Below are positions 11,701 to 21,594 of a stretch of DNA of 64,000 nucleotides, piece after piece; position 1 is the stretch's first letter; each line of letters opens with the position of its first letter. Below the pieces are notes generated by a model. The model saw nothing but the letters and a program-made list of their open reading frames with translations, was not told the DNA's origin and made no database searches. The position numbers and the translations under genes were made by a program. This DNA comes from Canna indica (lineage: Eukaryota > Streptophyta > Magnoliopsida > Zingiberales > Cannaceae): assembly GCA_034359265.1 (NCBI GenBank), contig CP136890.1:91599501-91663500 (forward strand), read 5' to 3'.

Positions 11701-14700
11701 ATAAACAATGGTGTCCAATCGAAAAATTAGAATGATGCTTGAGTAACCAACATGCAGAATTTTTTAAGTTGAAAAGAAAAAGACAGATGTCGATTACCAT
11801 TAAGAAAAAGTATTCTTGTCTCAGGATGTGAGGCTACACACTGCAAAATGACCAAGGTTAGAATAATGAAATAAGGCATACCAAATTGCAAAATGATTTC
11901 CAAATAAGTTTATGCTTTGAGTCTTGTGGAGAAACTTGCAATGAGTAAAGATGATGAGCTATCCTTAATCAAGAAATGCAAAAGATATTTTAATAAGCAG
12001 CACGAAAAAGAATCTACTGGTGAATGCAGATTGACTCCAATTATCACTAAACATGTTAATGTTAAACCAATGATGTGAGATTATATACAAAATACATTAA
12101 ATCATTACAGCAACACATTGGAAGCATGACTGAGCTTCCAAGCAAAGAAAATTAGGATCCCGATGACTAACATCAGTATCCTCTATCATGCATGCTTTGA
12201 GGAGATCTGACTGTATACATCTGCATATATTTTTTTTAACCTTGCTAGTGTCAATTATTACCTATAAACATGGTTTAAAATACCGATACTGGTACCAATC
12301 TCGGTCACTGGCCAGTACCGGTATGTACCGGTACCGTACCGTACCGACACACGGTACGGGCCGGTACAAAAAACCCATACTGAGTGAAAAAAATTATTTT
12401 ATTATTTTATTTTTTGTTGTGCTGTTTTGACAGCACAGTGCTGTCAAAGCTGTCAAAACAGCACTATGCTGTCATTTTTTTGACAGCTGTGCTGTCAAAA
12501 AAGCTCTCATATTGGGCGGTATTTGATAAATACTGCCCAAATACAGCATATTTGAAACGGTACAGTTTTTCAAAAAACTAGTAAATACCGGCTGTCCGCC
12601 CAATAAGGTACGGTATTTTAAACCATGCCTATAATAACAACAAATACACATTTTATTTTATAACTAATCACAACTGGTGTGCATTTTATAGATTAAAGCA
12701 ACTACATAATTTTTCGATCCACTTCAACACACTACGAAGATGAGATCATGATATTGGTAGAGGTCCTGAGTACTATTTTCTTTCAACCAAATAAACAATG
12801 AGACAACTGATAAAATCCTGTGTTGATCCCGTGTCTTGGAAATGTACAAAAAAAAAACTGTGGGCTTTAGGTTTTCAACCTTAGCCTTAATCTCGATCTT
12901 GATGGTTTTGATGATAACAAACATGGAACTAATGATTTCATTGAGAATATCTTTCAGGTTCCATATCGACTAGCGTTCGATGTCCTCGATCGGATAAATA
13001 GGAAGGACATTGATCGTCGCGCTTGGATTCGTCGCAGAAGTTTCCCGAAGATCGACGAGTGCACCAAAGTCGCTTGGACGAGTCCAAAGATCAAGTCAAA
13101 ATCTCTCCAAGATGATGCTCGTTGAAAGCCAGAACCCGAAAACGAAGCGCGGAAGAAATAGGCTGAAGAAATAACATTCAGCTTAGGTTCGGTCGACCGA
13201 CCGAAGGTAAAGAAAGTAGCAGAGCTACTTCAGTCGACCGAGCGGTCGACCAATGGAAGCCCAAAACGGGCAGTAGCTCGAGCGGTCGACCCGTCGGTCG
13301 ACCGACCTGCTGATTCCCGCGACGCAAGATCGCGTCGGTCGACCGACGGGTCGACCGAATGGTGAAAGAATCGGGCCGAGGCTGGCGGTCGACCGACCTG
13401 CATATGAGCCGCGACGCAATACCGCGTCGGTCGACCGACGAGTCGACCGAAGATTGCGGATCGCGCAATCTGCGTCTGGCGGTCGACCAGTCGGTCAATC
13501 GACCACAGGGTAAACAGAAGCGGTCGAATGACCGGTCGACCGATGCTTCGACCGATAGTTTTCTATCCGTTGAACATCGTTTCTTCACCTGGGTATAAAT
13601 ACACCCAGGTATGATTCATTTGATCTTCTTCCTTCTCCATTATAGATTTTATTGAGCTATTAAAAGGAAGATCAAAGCCTTCCAAAGATTGATCAAGCGC
13701 GCTCTGCTACTTCCACGAGTTCTTCAAGCGCCGTTTGCTTCCTCAAATCGGGATTTTGTTCAAGCTCAACGACTTGACGGGTTGGGGGTTTTGAAGGCCT
13801 GAAAAGAGTAGTTAATATTGTATTTATCATTTAGCTCTTTTCATTGTGTATTTTACCGTTATTTGAACGTTTATTTGTTTTAGGTTTGTAGAAGACCTTG
13901 TGATTAGGTCTTGGTTGTGTAAAGTGGTTACCTGGTGTTAGGTGTAAAACCACTTGTGTAAACTGAGTGTTTACTAGGATTAGTTTAGTTGTCCCTTAGG
14001 GTTGAGGTGGGATAAGTGCTCTCGACAAGAAGGCGGAGACTTCCGGGTGTGGAAGTACCTTAGGTCGAGAGTGAGACTTTCCGGTGCAAAGTCCTCGTGT
14101 GTAAGGGAAACATAAATTAATCTAGCAAAACTAGTTTGGAAATCCTAAGCGGAGTGCTTAGGTAGTGGAGTAGGCATTGGGGCCGAACCACTATAAAATT
14201 ATTGTGTTAGCATTGATTTCATTTGTTGTGCTTAATTGCTTTATCATTTATCTTGCTTCTGCATCGCATAATTGTAATTCGCCTAAACGAGTTAAGTAAT
14301 CGATTAAAATCGAATTTAGGCAAATCGTATAGTAAACACACTATTCACCCCCCCCCCCTCTAGTGTGCCATTTCATCCAACAAAAACCAATTTTGCCAGA
14401 AAGGATTTTTGATAAGACACTATAAACTACATATTAATACCTTACTAGCAGTAAGTATACTCAAAGATCTGACTGTTCGGGTGTGGTCAGATTATGCACA
14501 TTGTGGCATAAACAACTATAAACTTGTTCAAATAATAGAGAAGCTTTAAGCCTCAAAATTCTGGTAGATCACTTGTTGATATTCAACCCAACACATATAC
14601 AGGTCATGATTTAAAAAAGGTGGTTTTTATGTGGATACAGAGAGGGTCAATATATGAAGCCCTGCATAGCAAGAGGTCATTACATGCACATCTACATAAT

Positions 14701-17636
14701 TAGGTAACATCCATCTAAACTATTTAACAGTGAAGTCATATCAGATACCCCATGTAACTAGAATTTCAGAGTTACAAGGTATCAACTATCAAGTCATTTG
14801 CTCATATCATTCCTCAATAATCGAGATACCAAAAATACAATGGATAAAATGGTTAAACCAAAATTAGGTAAACCAACTGCAAGCCATACATTTTATTGCT
14901 ATAATTACCTACAAGTTACTGTTGCAATTACTTCCTATTAACTTCCTTTTAGTGTGAGGCTGTGAGAGTGTAAACAAAGCCACAAACTAGCTTCACATAA
15001 TTGCTCATAAATCATAATATCATATTCTCTTGAAATTCACATTCGCATGAAAGTTTAACCAAAAGAAAAGAAGGATACTTGCTACTTTGGAGTAAGTGAA
15101 AGAAGCTGAAACGTATTCAATCTTATATGCTTGTCGAATTCACTTTGGCATGAAAGTTCAAGAAAAAGGAAGGATAATATCACTAGGAAAATAAACACAC
15201 AGTTGAAGCTCATCAGGACAGTCTCACAATAAGAAGATAAACAAGTGGTGATTACTAGGTCTACTAAAAATATCACTCACACTAAAACAGATAAAGGTCA
15301 ACTTGGATTTCCATTTAACAAACAACGAAACACACAAAAAAAGGGCAGTCTAATTCTTAATGCTCAATATTTGTACATAACTAAAAGTAAAACCTTAAAA
15401 GTATACAAATAACTAACCTAAGAAATATCAAGATTTAACGAGTTACCTGTAGAAGGGCTAGAGCATTGCATACTCGGTTTGATGCAGCTGGTGATAAAGT
15501 TGGAGGTGAAAGATAGGGGTATATTGAAATTATCTCCTGCAAATAATAGGATATTTGGAAGTCAGTAATTTGTGTAAACTAACAACAGCTAAGGATGTTC
15601 TCTTCAATGGCTAGTTAACCAGTTACAACTTGTAGAAAATAGACAACTCTACTATCAACATGGATTGTCATGCCAAACGAGTCAGCCTATGACGTGGTGC
15701 CAACATTGTATCAGTAATTCAGTACTATTGTAAAACATTTTGTGACTGAAATATGAGCTATCATTTGCTTTCCAGCTCCTTTATCTTCTTTATTTCCTTT
15801 TACATCTTTTCTTTATTAATTTTGTGGCCGTGGCATACCTATCTCAGAAGATACATCTCCACATCAGTCATCAAAAGAAGGCACTATGTTGGATTACAGC
15901 CAGGCGAGTAACTAATCATCATTCCTCAATAACTAGACATGCAAGCAAATATAGATTGTAGAGGCAAATATGAAAAGATAACGGTATTGCTGAAGCTACT
16001 TTTCAGTAACAGATACAAAATACATAGAAATATACTATTGAAAAAGTACATAGAGTCCTTACTACCAACAAAAGGTGTACCAATAACTCACTTGGTACTA
16101 ACATAACTAGCATTCCATTGCATAAATATTGAATGGAAATAGATTGCCACCAACAGTGATACATTTTGGTGTATCATATAGTCATCATTTGTAAAACCTT
16201 ATCGTTGGAACAGGGGAAGGTTTAGCCAAGATTCTTCTTCACTATGGTTGAACTTATTTCTGCAGACCTATTTGACTTTGAATTATACTAAGTAGGTGAG
16301 GAAGGTGAGGAAAAGGTGAAAAGGATGTGATTATTTATTATGGCACTGCATACATCATCACAAAAGTAACTCATGGGTGTCAAATCCACATGTAAAGGAA
16401 TATTTTATGTTATATATAAGCTTGATTATGTTATTTATGATGCATTTTTATTTAGAATATTACTAATTCTTTAATTCGTATTGATCTTCTTGATTCCAGT
16501 GCAGATATATAGAAAGTTATCCACATTCTCCAACTAATGTAGAGCAACCATATTTAACAAAACTAATCTACAGACTAACCTGGAGGATTGCTGCAATACT
16601 TCCATACGAGTGCCACAATAAAGGAGCCAAATCTTGAAATATATCTCTTTTCTGTAAGGAAAGTTGGTGCAGGTAGCTGCTTCAATATTTCCCAATATAA
16701 ACAATGGAAGCAAGAGAAATAGTACTCAAGCAGTATTTTTCTAAATTGACAAGTCTATTCATGTATAACCAATTAGCAACTATCAAGTATCAACCTATAA
16801 GTTGAAATGTCACAGACTTGTAGGAAAGAAGTTCATTAAGATTTAGTGGAATCATACACACTGATGCATCTACATGGTTTCCGGGATCCTAAATATCAAC
16901 AAAACCAGCAATAGTGTCAAACTAAAGAAAGATGGGGTAACTTTAAATCACATATTTCCCACTAAAAAATCTTTAAATAACATTAAATTAACACAATTCT
17001 CATCTTTACTGAATATATCAACTCTGGAATAAGGCAAATGCTTAAAGAAAGGAAGAAAAAAGAAACGAAAAGATTCTCTCAAGATTAGACGTAATCCAAT
17101 ATTTCAGGGAAAAAAAAATGCAATCTTTTTCACAGAAACCTTACTCCAATTCAACCAATCATTTTCACAGTCAATTTTAATATAAAATATAGCATAACCA
17201 AGAAATGTGTTTAAAGAATACCCTTTCTACCATGACAGAGACGAATCCGTCCCTGCAATGTCAAAGGAGATTCCCCTCTGGAATAGAAGAAAATGAACAA
17301 TGCATCCAGAGACAGGCAGAAATTCCAGACCACACAATCCGCGGATAAAATTCTCAACTTTCGAGCATCGGTATCGATAAAAACCAGGAAAGAAACTACT
17401 AAAAAAACGAACGAAAAGAGAAGCGGAAGGCGTGATACCTTGGATAGCTCCAGCAGCGCGTTCTCACGAAGGTCCCGGTCGGAGAGATCCATTACAAGCT
17501 GCTCAGCAGTCGCGATCCTCCGGTCCCTCGCGGCCGGCCCACCTCCGGGCGCGGGCGGCGGGGGCGCAGGGCCTCCTCCGCTGAAGCCAGGGACGATGGG
17601 GGCGTGCGGCTGCTGGTGGTTAACCATAGGCGGCAT
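2749..17636 (-). CDS. CNOT9: CCR4-NOT transcription complex subunit 9 (CNOT9/Rcd1-like), nine coding exons
   Basis: Coding exons, in order: 17439-17636, 16580-16651, 15447-15536, 11798-11840, 10522-10628, 5377-5472, 4329-4519, 3113-3182, 2749-2862. They sum to 981 nt, 326 aa plus stop. Every junction is GT-AG and all phases fit. Residues 1-45 are a plant-type Pro/Gly-rich leader. The rest is the armadillo-like CNOT9 fold: [98 protein letters not shown] and a final [13 protein letters not shown]9 is a core adaptor of the CCR4-NOT deadenylase that controls mRNA decay in the cytoplasm. No stop or frameshift is seen, so it is probably functional. The length comes from introns loaded with hAT, Mutator-type and LTR insertions. 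The start ATG at 17634-17636 lies about 60 nt below a TATA box. Confidence 0.93.
3307..4118. mobile_element. 812-bp non-autonomous hAT element with a long internal inverted repeat
   Basis: It lies in the intron between CNOT9 exons 8 and 7. Perfect 8-bp duplications AGCATAAC flank it (3299-3306, 4119-4126). Terminal inverted repeats begin CATGGTTTAAA. Inside, about 165 bp from 3522 onward (TAAGAGTTAGATATAACTC ...) is nearly repeated in reverse complement up to about 4005. The GC-rich loop holds CGGGGGCGCCCCTGG. The sequence near 3935-4000 reappears at 8895-8965 inside the larger hAT element, so this looks like a deletion/foldback derivative of the same family. No protein is encoded. Confidence 0.85.
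6225..8810 (+). pseudogene. hAT transposase remnant (BED finger, DUF659 piece, C-terminal tail)
   Basis: The open pieces change frame repeatedly. Near 6290-6400 lies a BED-type zinc-finger segment ([20 protein letters not shown]). A proposed start at 6222 ([10 protein letters not shown]) is stopped after ten codons. A DUF659-like piece at about 7125-7290 reads [20 protein letters not shown] then [20 protein letters not shown]. After the MITE at 7761-8317, an acidic stretch and a tail ending MPWDNFQI stop at 8810. The RNase-H-like catalytic region and the hATC dimerisation domain are missing. It is dead, and any mobility would need a transposase from elsewhere. Confidence 0.75.
7761..8317. mobile_element. 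557-bp hAT-type MITE (GGCGCCTAGGCGC-rich), innermost level
   Basis: Perfect 8-bp duplications GAAGACAG flank it (7753-7760, 8318-8325). Terminal inverted repeats are CAGTGTTAT, followed on both sides by GCGCC-rich arms. The centre is AT-rich. It splits the C-terminal transposase remnant of the inner hAT element. It has no coding capacity. Confidence 0.85.
9134..10070 (-). pseudogene. hAT transposase remnant of the outer element
   Basis: On the minus strand, [20 protein letters not shown] followed by KQHLAG gives a clear BED zinc finger (two Cys, then His pairs). A Lys/Glu-rich stretch ([20 protein letters not shown]) follows, then a Gly/Ser-rich linker. In-frame stops occur after KQHLAG and after IRASLEQ. 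The reading resumes on the far side of the inner element near 5830-5790 with a DUF659 scrap (CTLMCDSWT). It is a pseudogene cut by the inner insertion. It is clearly related to the inner copy but diverged and opposite in orientation. Confidence 0.75.
11126..11486. mobile_element. 361-bp Mutator-type MITE
   Basis: Perfect 9-bp duplications AAGTTTAAA flank it (11117-11125, 11487-11495). The terminal inverted repeats are about 33 bp (GGGATGACGTTCAATTTGG and GGGATAACGTACAATTTGG, then TCCCTC). It lies in the CNOT9 intron between exons 5 and 4. A 9-bp duplication is the Mutator hallmark. It is non-coding. Confidence 0.8.
12269..12627. mobile_element. 359-bp hAT MITE of the CATGGTTTAAA family
   Basis: The termini are CATGGTTTAAAATACCG on both ends. 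Near-perfect 8-bp duplications (CCTATAAA/CCTATAAT) sit at 12261-12268 and 12628-12635. The centre (about 12418-12500) is made of alternating TGCTGTCAAAA/TTTTGACAGCA words that can fold on themselves. It lies in the CNOT9 intron between exons 4 and 3. Confidence 0.8.
13188..13560. repeat. Cluster of palindromic GGTCGACC words inside the LTR
   Basis: About 370 bp contain more than a dozen GTCGACC/GGTCGAC units, mostly as GGTCGACCGACC or CGGTCGACCGA, separated by short unrelated spacers. The array sits just upstream of the LTR TATA box, where an LTR enhancer would be. The open frames it produces on both strands are by-products of the repeat. Confidence 0.75.
13594..13601 (+). promoter_or_regulatory. 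TATA box of the solo LTR
   Basis: TATAAATA follows the GTCGAC array and precedes ACACCCAGG, a good plant core promoter in the expected U3/R position. Confidence 0.5.
14383..17438. other. CNOT9 intronic sequence without recognised elements
   Basis: Apart from exon 3 (15447-15536) and exon 2 (16580-16651) this is ordinary AT-rich intron. Both strands were read and no further exon, RNA gene or bounded transposon was seen. Confidence 0.4.
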
Positions 17637-17724
17637 TGGCGGCGGAAACGTGCAGGCGAGATCGAAAGACTGAACAAGGAAGGGATTGGGAGAAGAGAGA
17701 CGAGTCGGCTTCTCTCTCTCTCTC

Positions 17725-17732
17725 TTTATATA
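17725..17732 (-). promoter_or_regulatory. TATA box of the CNOT9-like gene
   Basis: On the minus strand TATATAAA is followed by a (GA)n tract. It sits about 90 nt above the start codon and predicts a short 5' UTR of about 60 nt. The (CT)n/(GA)n tract beside a TATA box is common in plant promoters. Confidence 0.55.
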
Positions 17733-17739
17733 TTTGAAT

Positions 17740-18331
17740 CATGTGGGATTTCCAGCAGAAGATCGGTGCACGTAGCAATTAGCACACTAACCGGACGCGC
17801 AATGTTTACCTTTTATACCCATTTAAATACCCGTGAAATGGTAGGTAGCACATGTGAACCCATGTGAAATCTGCCACGGGTTTGTTACGGGGTGCGATGT
17901 CAAAGGAAAAAAAGCAAAACGAAACAGGGTCCCGCAAATGGCTAGTTAATACGTGGCAAATTTCAAGATGACGTTAAAAGGAGAGCTTCTTCCCATATAC
18001 GTTTGAAGGAATATTTCACATAAGTCCCTGTTGTTTCTTATTATTAAGTCCATAATAATTTCGTGTTAATACGATATTAAATAATTAAAAGTATTTGGCG
18101 CGTACATATTGAAATAAAAAATATATTTAATAGAAATTTTTGAATTCGAAATATGATTGCTTCATTTTGAAGATCTCAAACGGTCAAACCTAAAATTTGT
18201 AATATTCATTTTAGTCATTTACAACAATTTATAATGCATTCAAAACTTTTATCCAAAATAACCTCATAAATCCAACAAATTTAATTTTAGTCCATTCAAT
18301 ATATTTAAAATGATATAAAAAAAAAGTGTTA
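17740..18331. other. Upstream flank of the CNOT9-like gene
   Basis: The distal promoter and intergenic sequence become increasingly AT-rich. No gene or bounded element was seen. Confidence 0.35.
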
Positions 18332-19154
18332 GGTGCTGTTTGGTTAGCGAAAACTATTTTATGGTTTGGTTTCAGTGAAACTGAAAACTTGGTTTCGAAA
18401 ACTTGATTTTGGTTTCTAGTTTTCAGTTTTTCGAAAACGCGTTTGGTTAATGAAAACAACATAAGTTTTAGTTAGTTGAAATCAATGAATATTTATTTGG
18501 CTATAAAAAGTAATATTAATTTTCCTCGAACATTTTTAGTAGTAATTAATATTTAGTTAGTTTACAAAATTAAATATTTGCTAATATAGTTATAAAATAT
18601 TTGTAATATTTAATTAATTAAGTTATTGGTAGTTTGAGATTTTTTTGTTCAATTTGATATAAAAATTAATTAATAGTTAATATTTCAAAATAATAATAAT
18701 TCTAGTGGTCTAAATTAGTTTTGATTAATTATAAATATATTAACTTTAAGAAAATTGAGTTATTTTAAAATTTGGATTTGAGTGAATTAGATATAAATTG
18801 GTTTAATTAATTTATAAATTTAAGATAATAGTTTGAGTTGAAAATGATGATTTTTATTTTTTTATATAAAAATAATATAGTTTGATTTATTTTTAAATTA
18901 ATTAATTTTATTAAAAATATATTTATAATTATAAAGTTGTCACTCCATTTTGATAAGGAAACCGACAGTCTCGAAACCACAGAAAACAACATTCTGGTGT
19001 TTTCATTTTTATTAGGAAAACTGGTTTCGTTTTCATTCTGGTTTCGATTCAGTTTCATGAAAATGCTGAACCAAACACGTTTTCGTAAGCAGTTTTGGTT
19101 CCAGTGAAATCGAAACCATGAAAACAGACTTGGTTTCACTAACCAAACAGGCCC
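18332..19154. mobile_element. Non-autonomous hAT-like element (about 820 bp)
   Basis: The ends are inverted: GGTGCTGTTTGGTTAGCGAA on the left and, in reverse complement, GGGCCTGTTTGGTTAGTGAA on the right. Subterminal GGTTTCAGTGAAAC-type words are also inverted. This matches the GGGCCTGTTTGGTT termini of common plant hAT MITEs. A clean 8-bp duplication was not found, so exact ends are approximate. The centre is AT-rich and non-coding. Confidence 0.6.
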
Positions 19155-19199
19155 TTAAGGTCTAAAAATATTTTTGATCAACCTATTTTATTATTTTTA

Positions 19200-19740
19200 A
19201 ATTTAAATTTAGTATTATAAATTTTGAGCAAATGTCTCTAGCACCTCTCTTTATTTCATATAAAATATATATTATAAAATAAAATTAATTTCAGGAGTTG
19301 TGAAGTTATTTTAAACTTTTAATAAAAAATTTCTAATCTATACCACTGAATTTAAATAAAAATAGTGAAATATTTTGATCAAAATATTTTTTTGAAGTTA
19401 CGAAGCTATTTTATATTTTAGGCAAAAATTTCTAGCGGCAAAAGTCTCTTTAATGCGTTAGAGATTTCTACCCAATGACTATAACATTAAATTTAAATTG
19501 AAAACATTAAAATATTTTTGTCCAAAATATTTTTTTAGACGGTAACACCTCTATTATATCATAAAAAATATATTTCATAAACTAAAACTAATTTTTTTTC
19601 CCCAAAATTGTGGAAGTATTTTAGATTTTAGACAAAAGTCTTATGAATTTTAGACATTCACTATAAATTATTATTTATTTAGGCTACTTACACAATATAT
19701 CTATTTTTCACTTAATACATCTATACCGGCCTTTGTATAA
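19200..19740. repeat. Degenerate AT-rich tandem repeats
   Basis: Three to four diverged units of roughly 120-160 bp share phrases such as GAAGTTATTTTAAACTTT, AGGCAAAAATTTCTAGC and ATATAAAATATATATT. No coding potential is visible. Confidence 0.35.
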
Positions 19741-19759
19741 TTATTTAAATTAATTTAAT

Positions 19760-20395
19760 TTTTTAATACTTAGCGGGCCAAATGGACCGCCCCGACACGA
19801 TAAGAGCCGACCCGCGTCGGCCCGCAATGTTATCATGCCGGGCCGGGCCGATAAGCTTATCGGGCTAAATTTTTCGGCCCGACCCGTAGTTATCGTGCCA
19901 TGTTATTGTGTCGTGCCCATTTTTTTGCCGCCCTATGCATGGGTACCGGGTAGAACTAGAACTGGTTGGAACCTACCTGATCGAGAGTAGGTTTCGGGTA
20001 GACTCGAACTAAATTTGGGTAGGATCTGGGATAAAAATTAAGGAATCGATTAAAATCGGTTCTGGATCCAGGTCCAACACATCGGGTACCCGAAACCAGA
20101 GTCGGTACTTGGAACATGTTATGAATTTTGTACCTTGGAACATGTTCATTTAAAAGTTCCAAAAGGGTACCCAAAACTTGTACCCCGTAACGTATAAATG
20201 AATAGGTTCCAATAGGGTACCTGGAACCAAAACCAGAACCCATGGTTCCGAGTAGGGTCCTATTACAGGTTCCAATATGGTAGGGTTCGGTTTCAAAATC
20301 TAGGAACCGATCCTATACAGGATAGAGTCTAGGTATCATGAAAAATACATGGTGCCCGGACCCGCTCGCCCCTATTACTCAAATCAACGACAGAC
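19760..20395. repeat. GGGCC- and GGGTACC-rich low-complexity repeats, probably decayed MITEs
   Basis: Bases 19770-19910 are rich in CGGGCCGGGCC words and resemble the interior of the bounded hAT MITE at 54346-54750. Bases 19930-20385 repeat GGGTACC/GGTTCCA words in both orientations. Neither block shows clear termini or target duplications. Confidence 0.4.
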
Positions 20396-20511
20396 CCACA
20401 CTAGGGCAAAAAAATAAATATTTAAGATAATTTGACAATTTTAGGAAATATAAGATAAAATTGTATAAATATCATTAAGTTCAACTTTTTTTATAAAAAA
20501 AAGACCTAACA

Positions 20512-20973
20512 TTAATAACGAAGGTAACTAGGACCCAAGAGGTCCCTTACAGCAAGGTTGAGTAGTTCGGGTGGTCGGACATTTGACCAAACCTGCGAAC
20601 TATCAGAAAGACGGGCAAAATTTACAGCCCAGTGGACTGCTTGATTACATTGTTTGTATACAAATACAAAAAAGATAGCAGCATAAGCTAATGAAAAAGA
20701 GCGAATGTCATCAGAAACAGACTGAAGTCTCCAATTAGGACATATCTTGTGTTGGAGGCTATCCATAAGAACTTCAGAGTCAGATTCAATAATGACTTGC
20801 TCGTAGTGTTCCTGCAAAACAATCACTAGAGCTTGCCTTACAGCAAGCGCCTCAACATATAGAATAGAAGGAGCAGTTACAGTAGCAAATTCAGCATAAA
20901 GGATATCACCTAAATGATTTCGAACAATAATAACAATACCAGAATTAGTGGAAGAGCTAGTAAGAGGCATCAT
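20512..20973 (-). CDS. RNase H-like (RVT_3-type) domain ORF, probably retroelement-derived
   Basis: An uninterrupted 153-codon frame starts at the ATG ending at 20973. The layout is that of the plant RNase H-like domain found at the C-terminus of non-LTR retroelements and in stand-alone RVT_3 proteins. It has a first strand with GIVIIVRNHLGDILYAEFA, the acidic helix EALAVRQAL, the second strand VIIESDSEVLMDSL with a central Asp, and a late NQAVHWAVNFA segment. The first catalytic Asp of classical RNase H is not obvious in the first strand. No RT lies next to it. It is either a trimmed LINE end or a captured domain. The intact frame is notable among so many broken ones. Confidence 0.55.
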   Translation of the reverse strand: MMPLTSSSTNSGIVIIVRNHLGDILYAEFATVTAPSILYVEALAVRQALVIVLQEHYEQVIIESDSEVLMDSLQHKICPNWRLQSVSDDIRSFSLAYAAIFFVFVYKQCNQAVHWAVNFARLSDSSQVWSNVRPPELLNLAVRDLLGPSYLRY

Positions 20974-21594
20974 AGTTTAATTTAATGTGGCTAAAGATGG
21001 GAGGATTTCATTTAAGAGATATGGGTTGTTTAACTTTAAAATTTCTCTCAGGATTTGAAATTAAACCGAGCATACCGACATAGGAAATGATTTTTTTTCA
21101 TTAAGCACAACAGGGAAAGCTGTCGCACCTGGTGCAGCGTTTCATTTCTCCTAAACCAGATAAATCACCAAAAAATGGTAACCGACCTTTTATGAAGCAA
21201 CAAACAGAGTTGTCGCTCAAGATAATAAGGTCGCTACCACAAATCCAGGAATTAAGTTCAATTTTTTACTAATTTGTTTATAGTATAGTGGTTAGTTGGT
21301 TAAATTTATTCCTTATTATGTTTGTATCTCATCTCTAGCCTTTTGTATGCATTATTTTTTTAGTAATGGTAAATATAAAACCCCATTTTTAATTAAAAAA
21401 ACTTTAAACTCTTCTTTATTAATTTCTAACTTATCTAAATTTTCTACCTTAGTATTTTACATCTAAAATTCTCATGTTGATTTTATTCCTAATACACATT
21501 TCTATGTTATTATCCATGCTCATATTATTAAGATGTGTGAACTTTTGTGGGTGAGTTATTAAATATACGATTAAATAATTAAGGAAAAAGATAC
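20974..21594. other. Intergenic AT-rich DNA
   Basis: No open frame, repeat boundary or RNA gene was recognised here. Confidence 0.35.

Larger units (their letters stand above)
12859..14382 (+). mobile_element. Solo LTR, 1524 bp
   Basis: It starts TGTGGGC and ends CATCCAACA (TG...CA). Perfect 5-bp duplications AAAAC flank it (12854-12858, 14383-14387). No second LTR, primer-binding site, gag or pol is present, so this is a solo LTR left by LTR-LTR recombination. It contains a TATA box at 13594-13601 and a GTCGAC-rich array. The superfamily cannot be decided from the LTR alone; the long LTR ending in a C-tract plus CTCTAGTGTGCCATTTCATC is reminiscent of large Copia elements. It lies in the CNOT9 intron between exons 4 and 3. 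Confidence 0.8.

Noticed and set aside
13178..13598. Overlapping Arg/Asp-rich open frames on both strands
   Set aside because: They come from the GTCGACC repeats of the solo LTR; no protein motif, and frames are open on both strands together.
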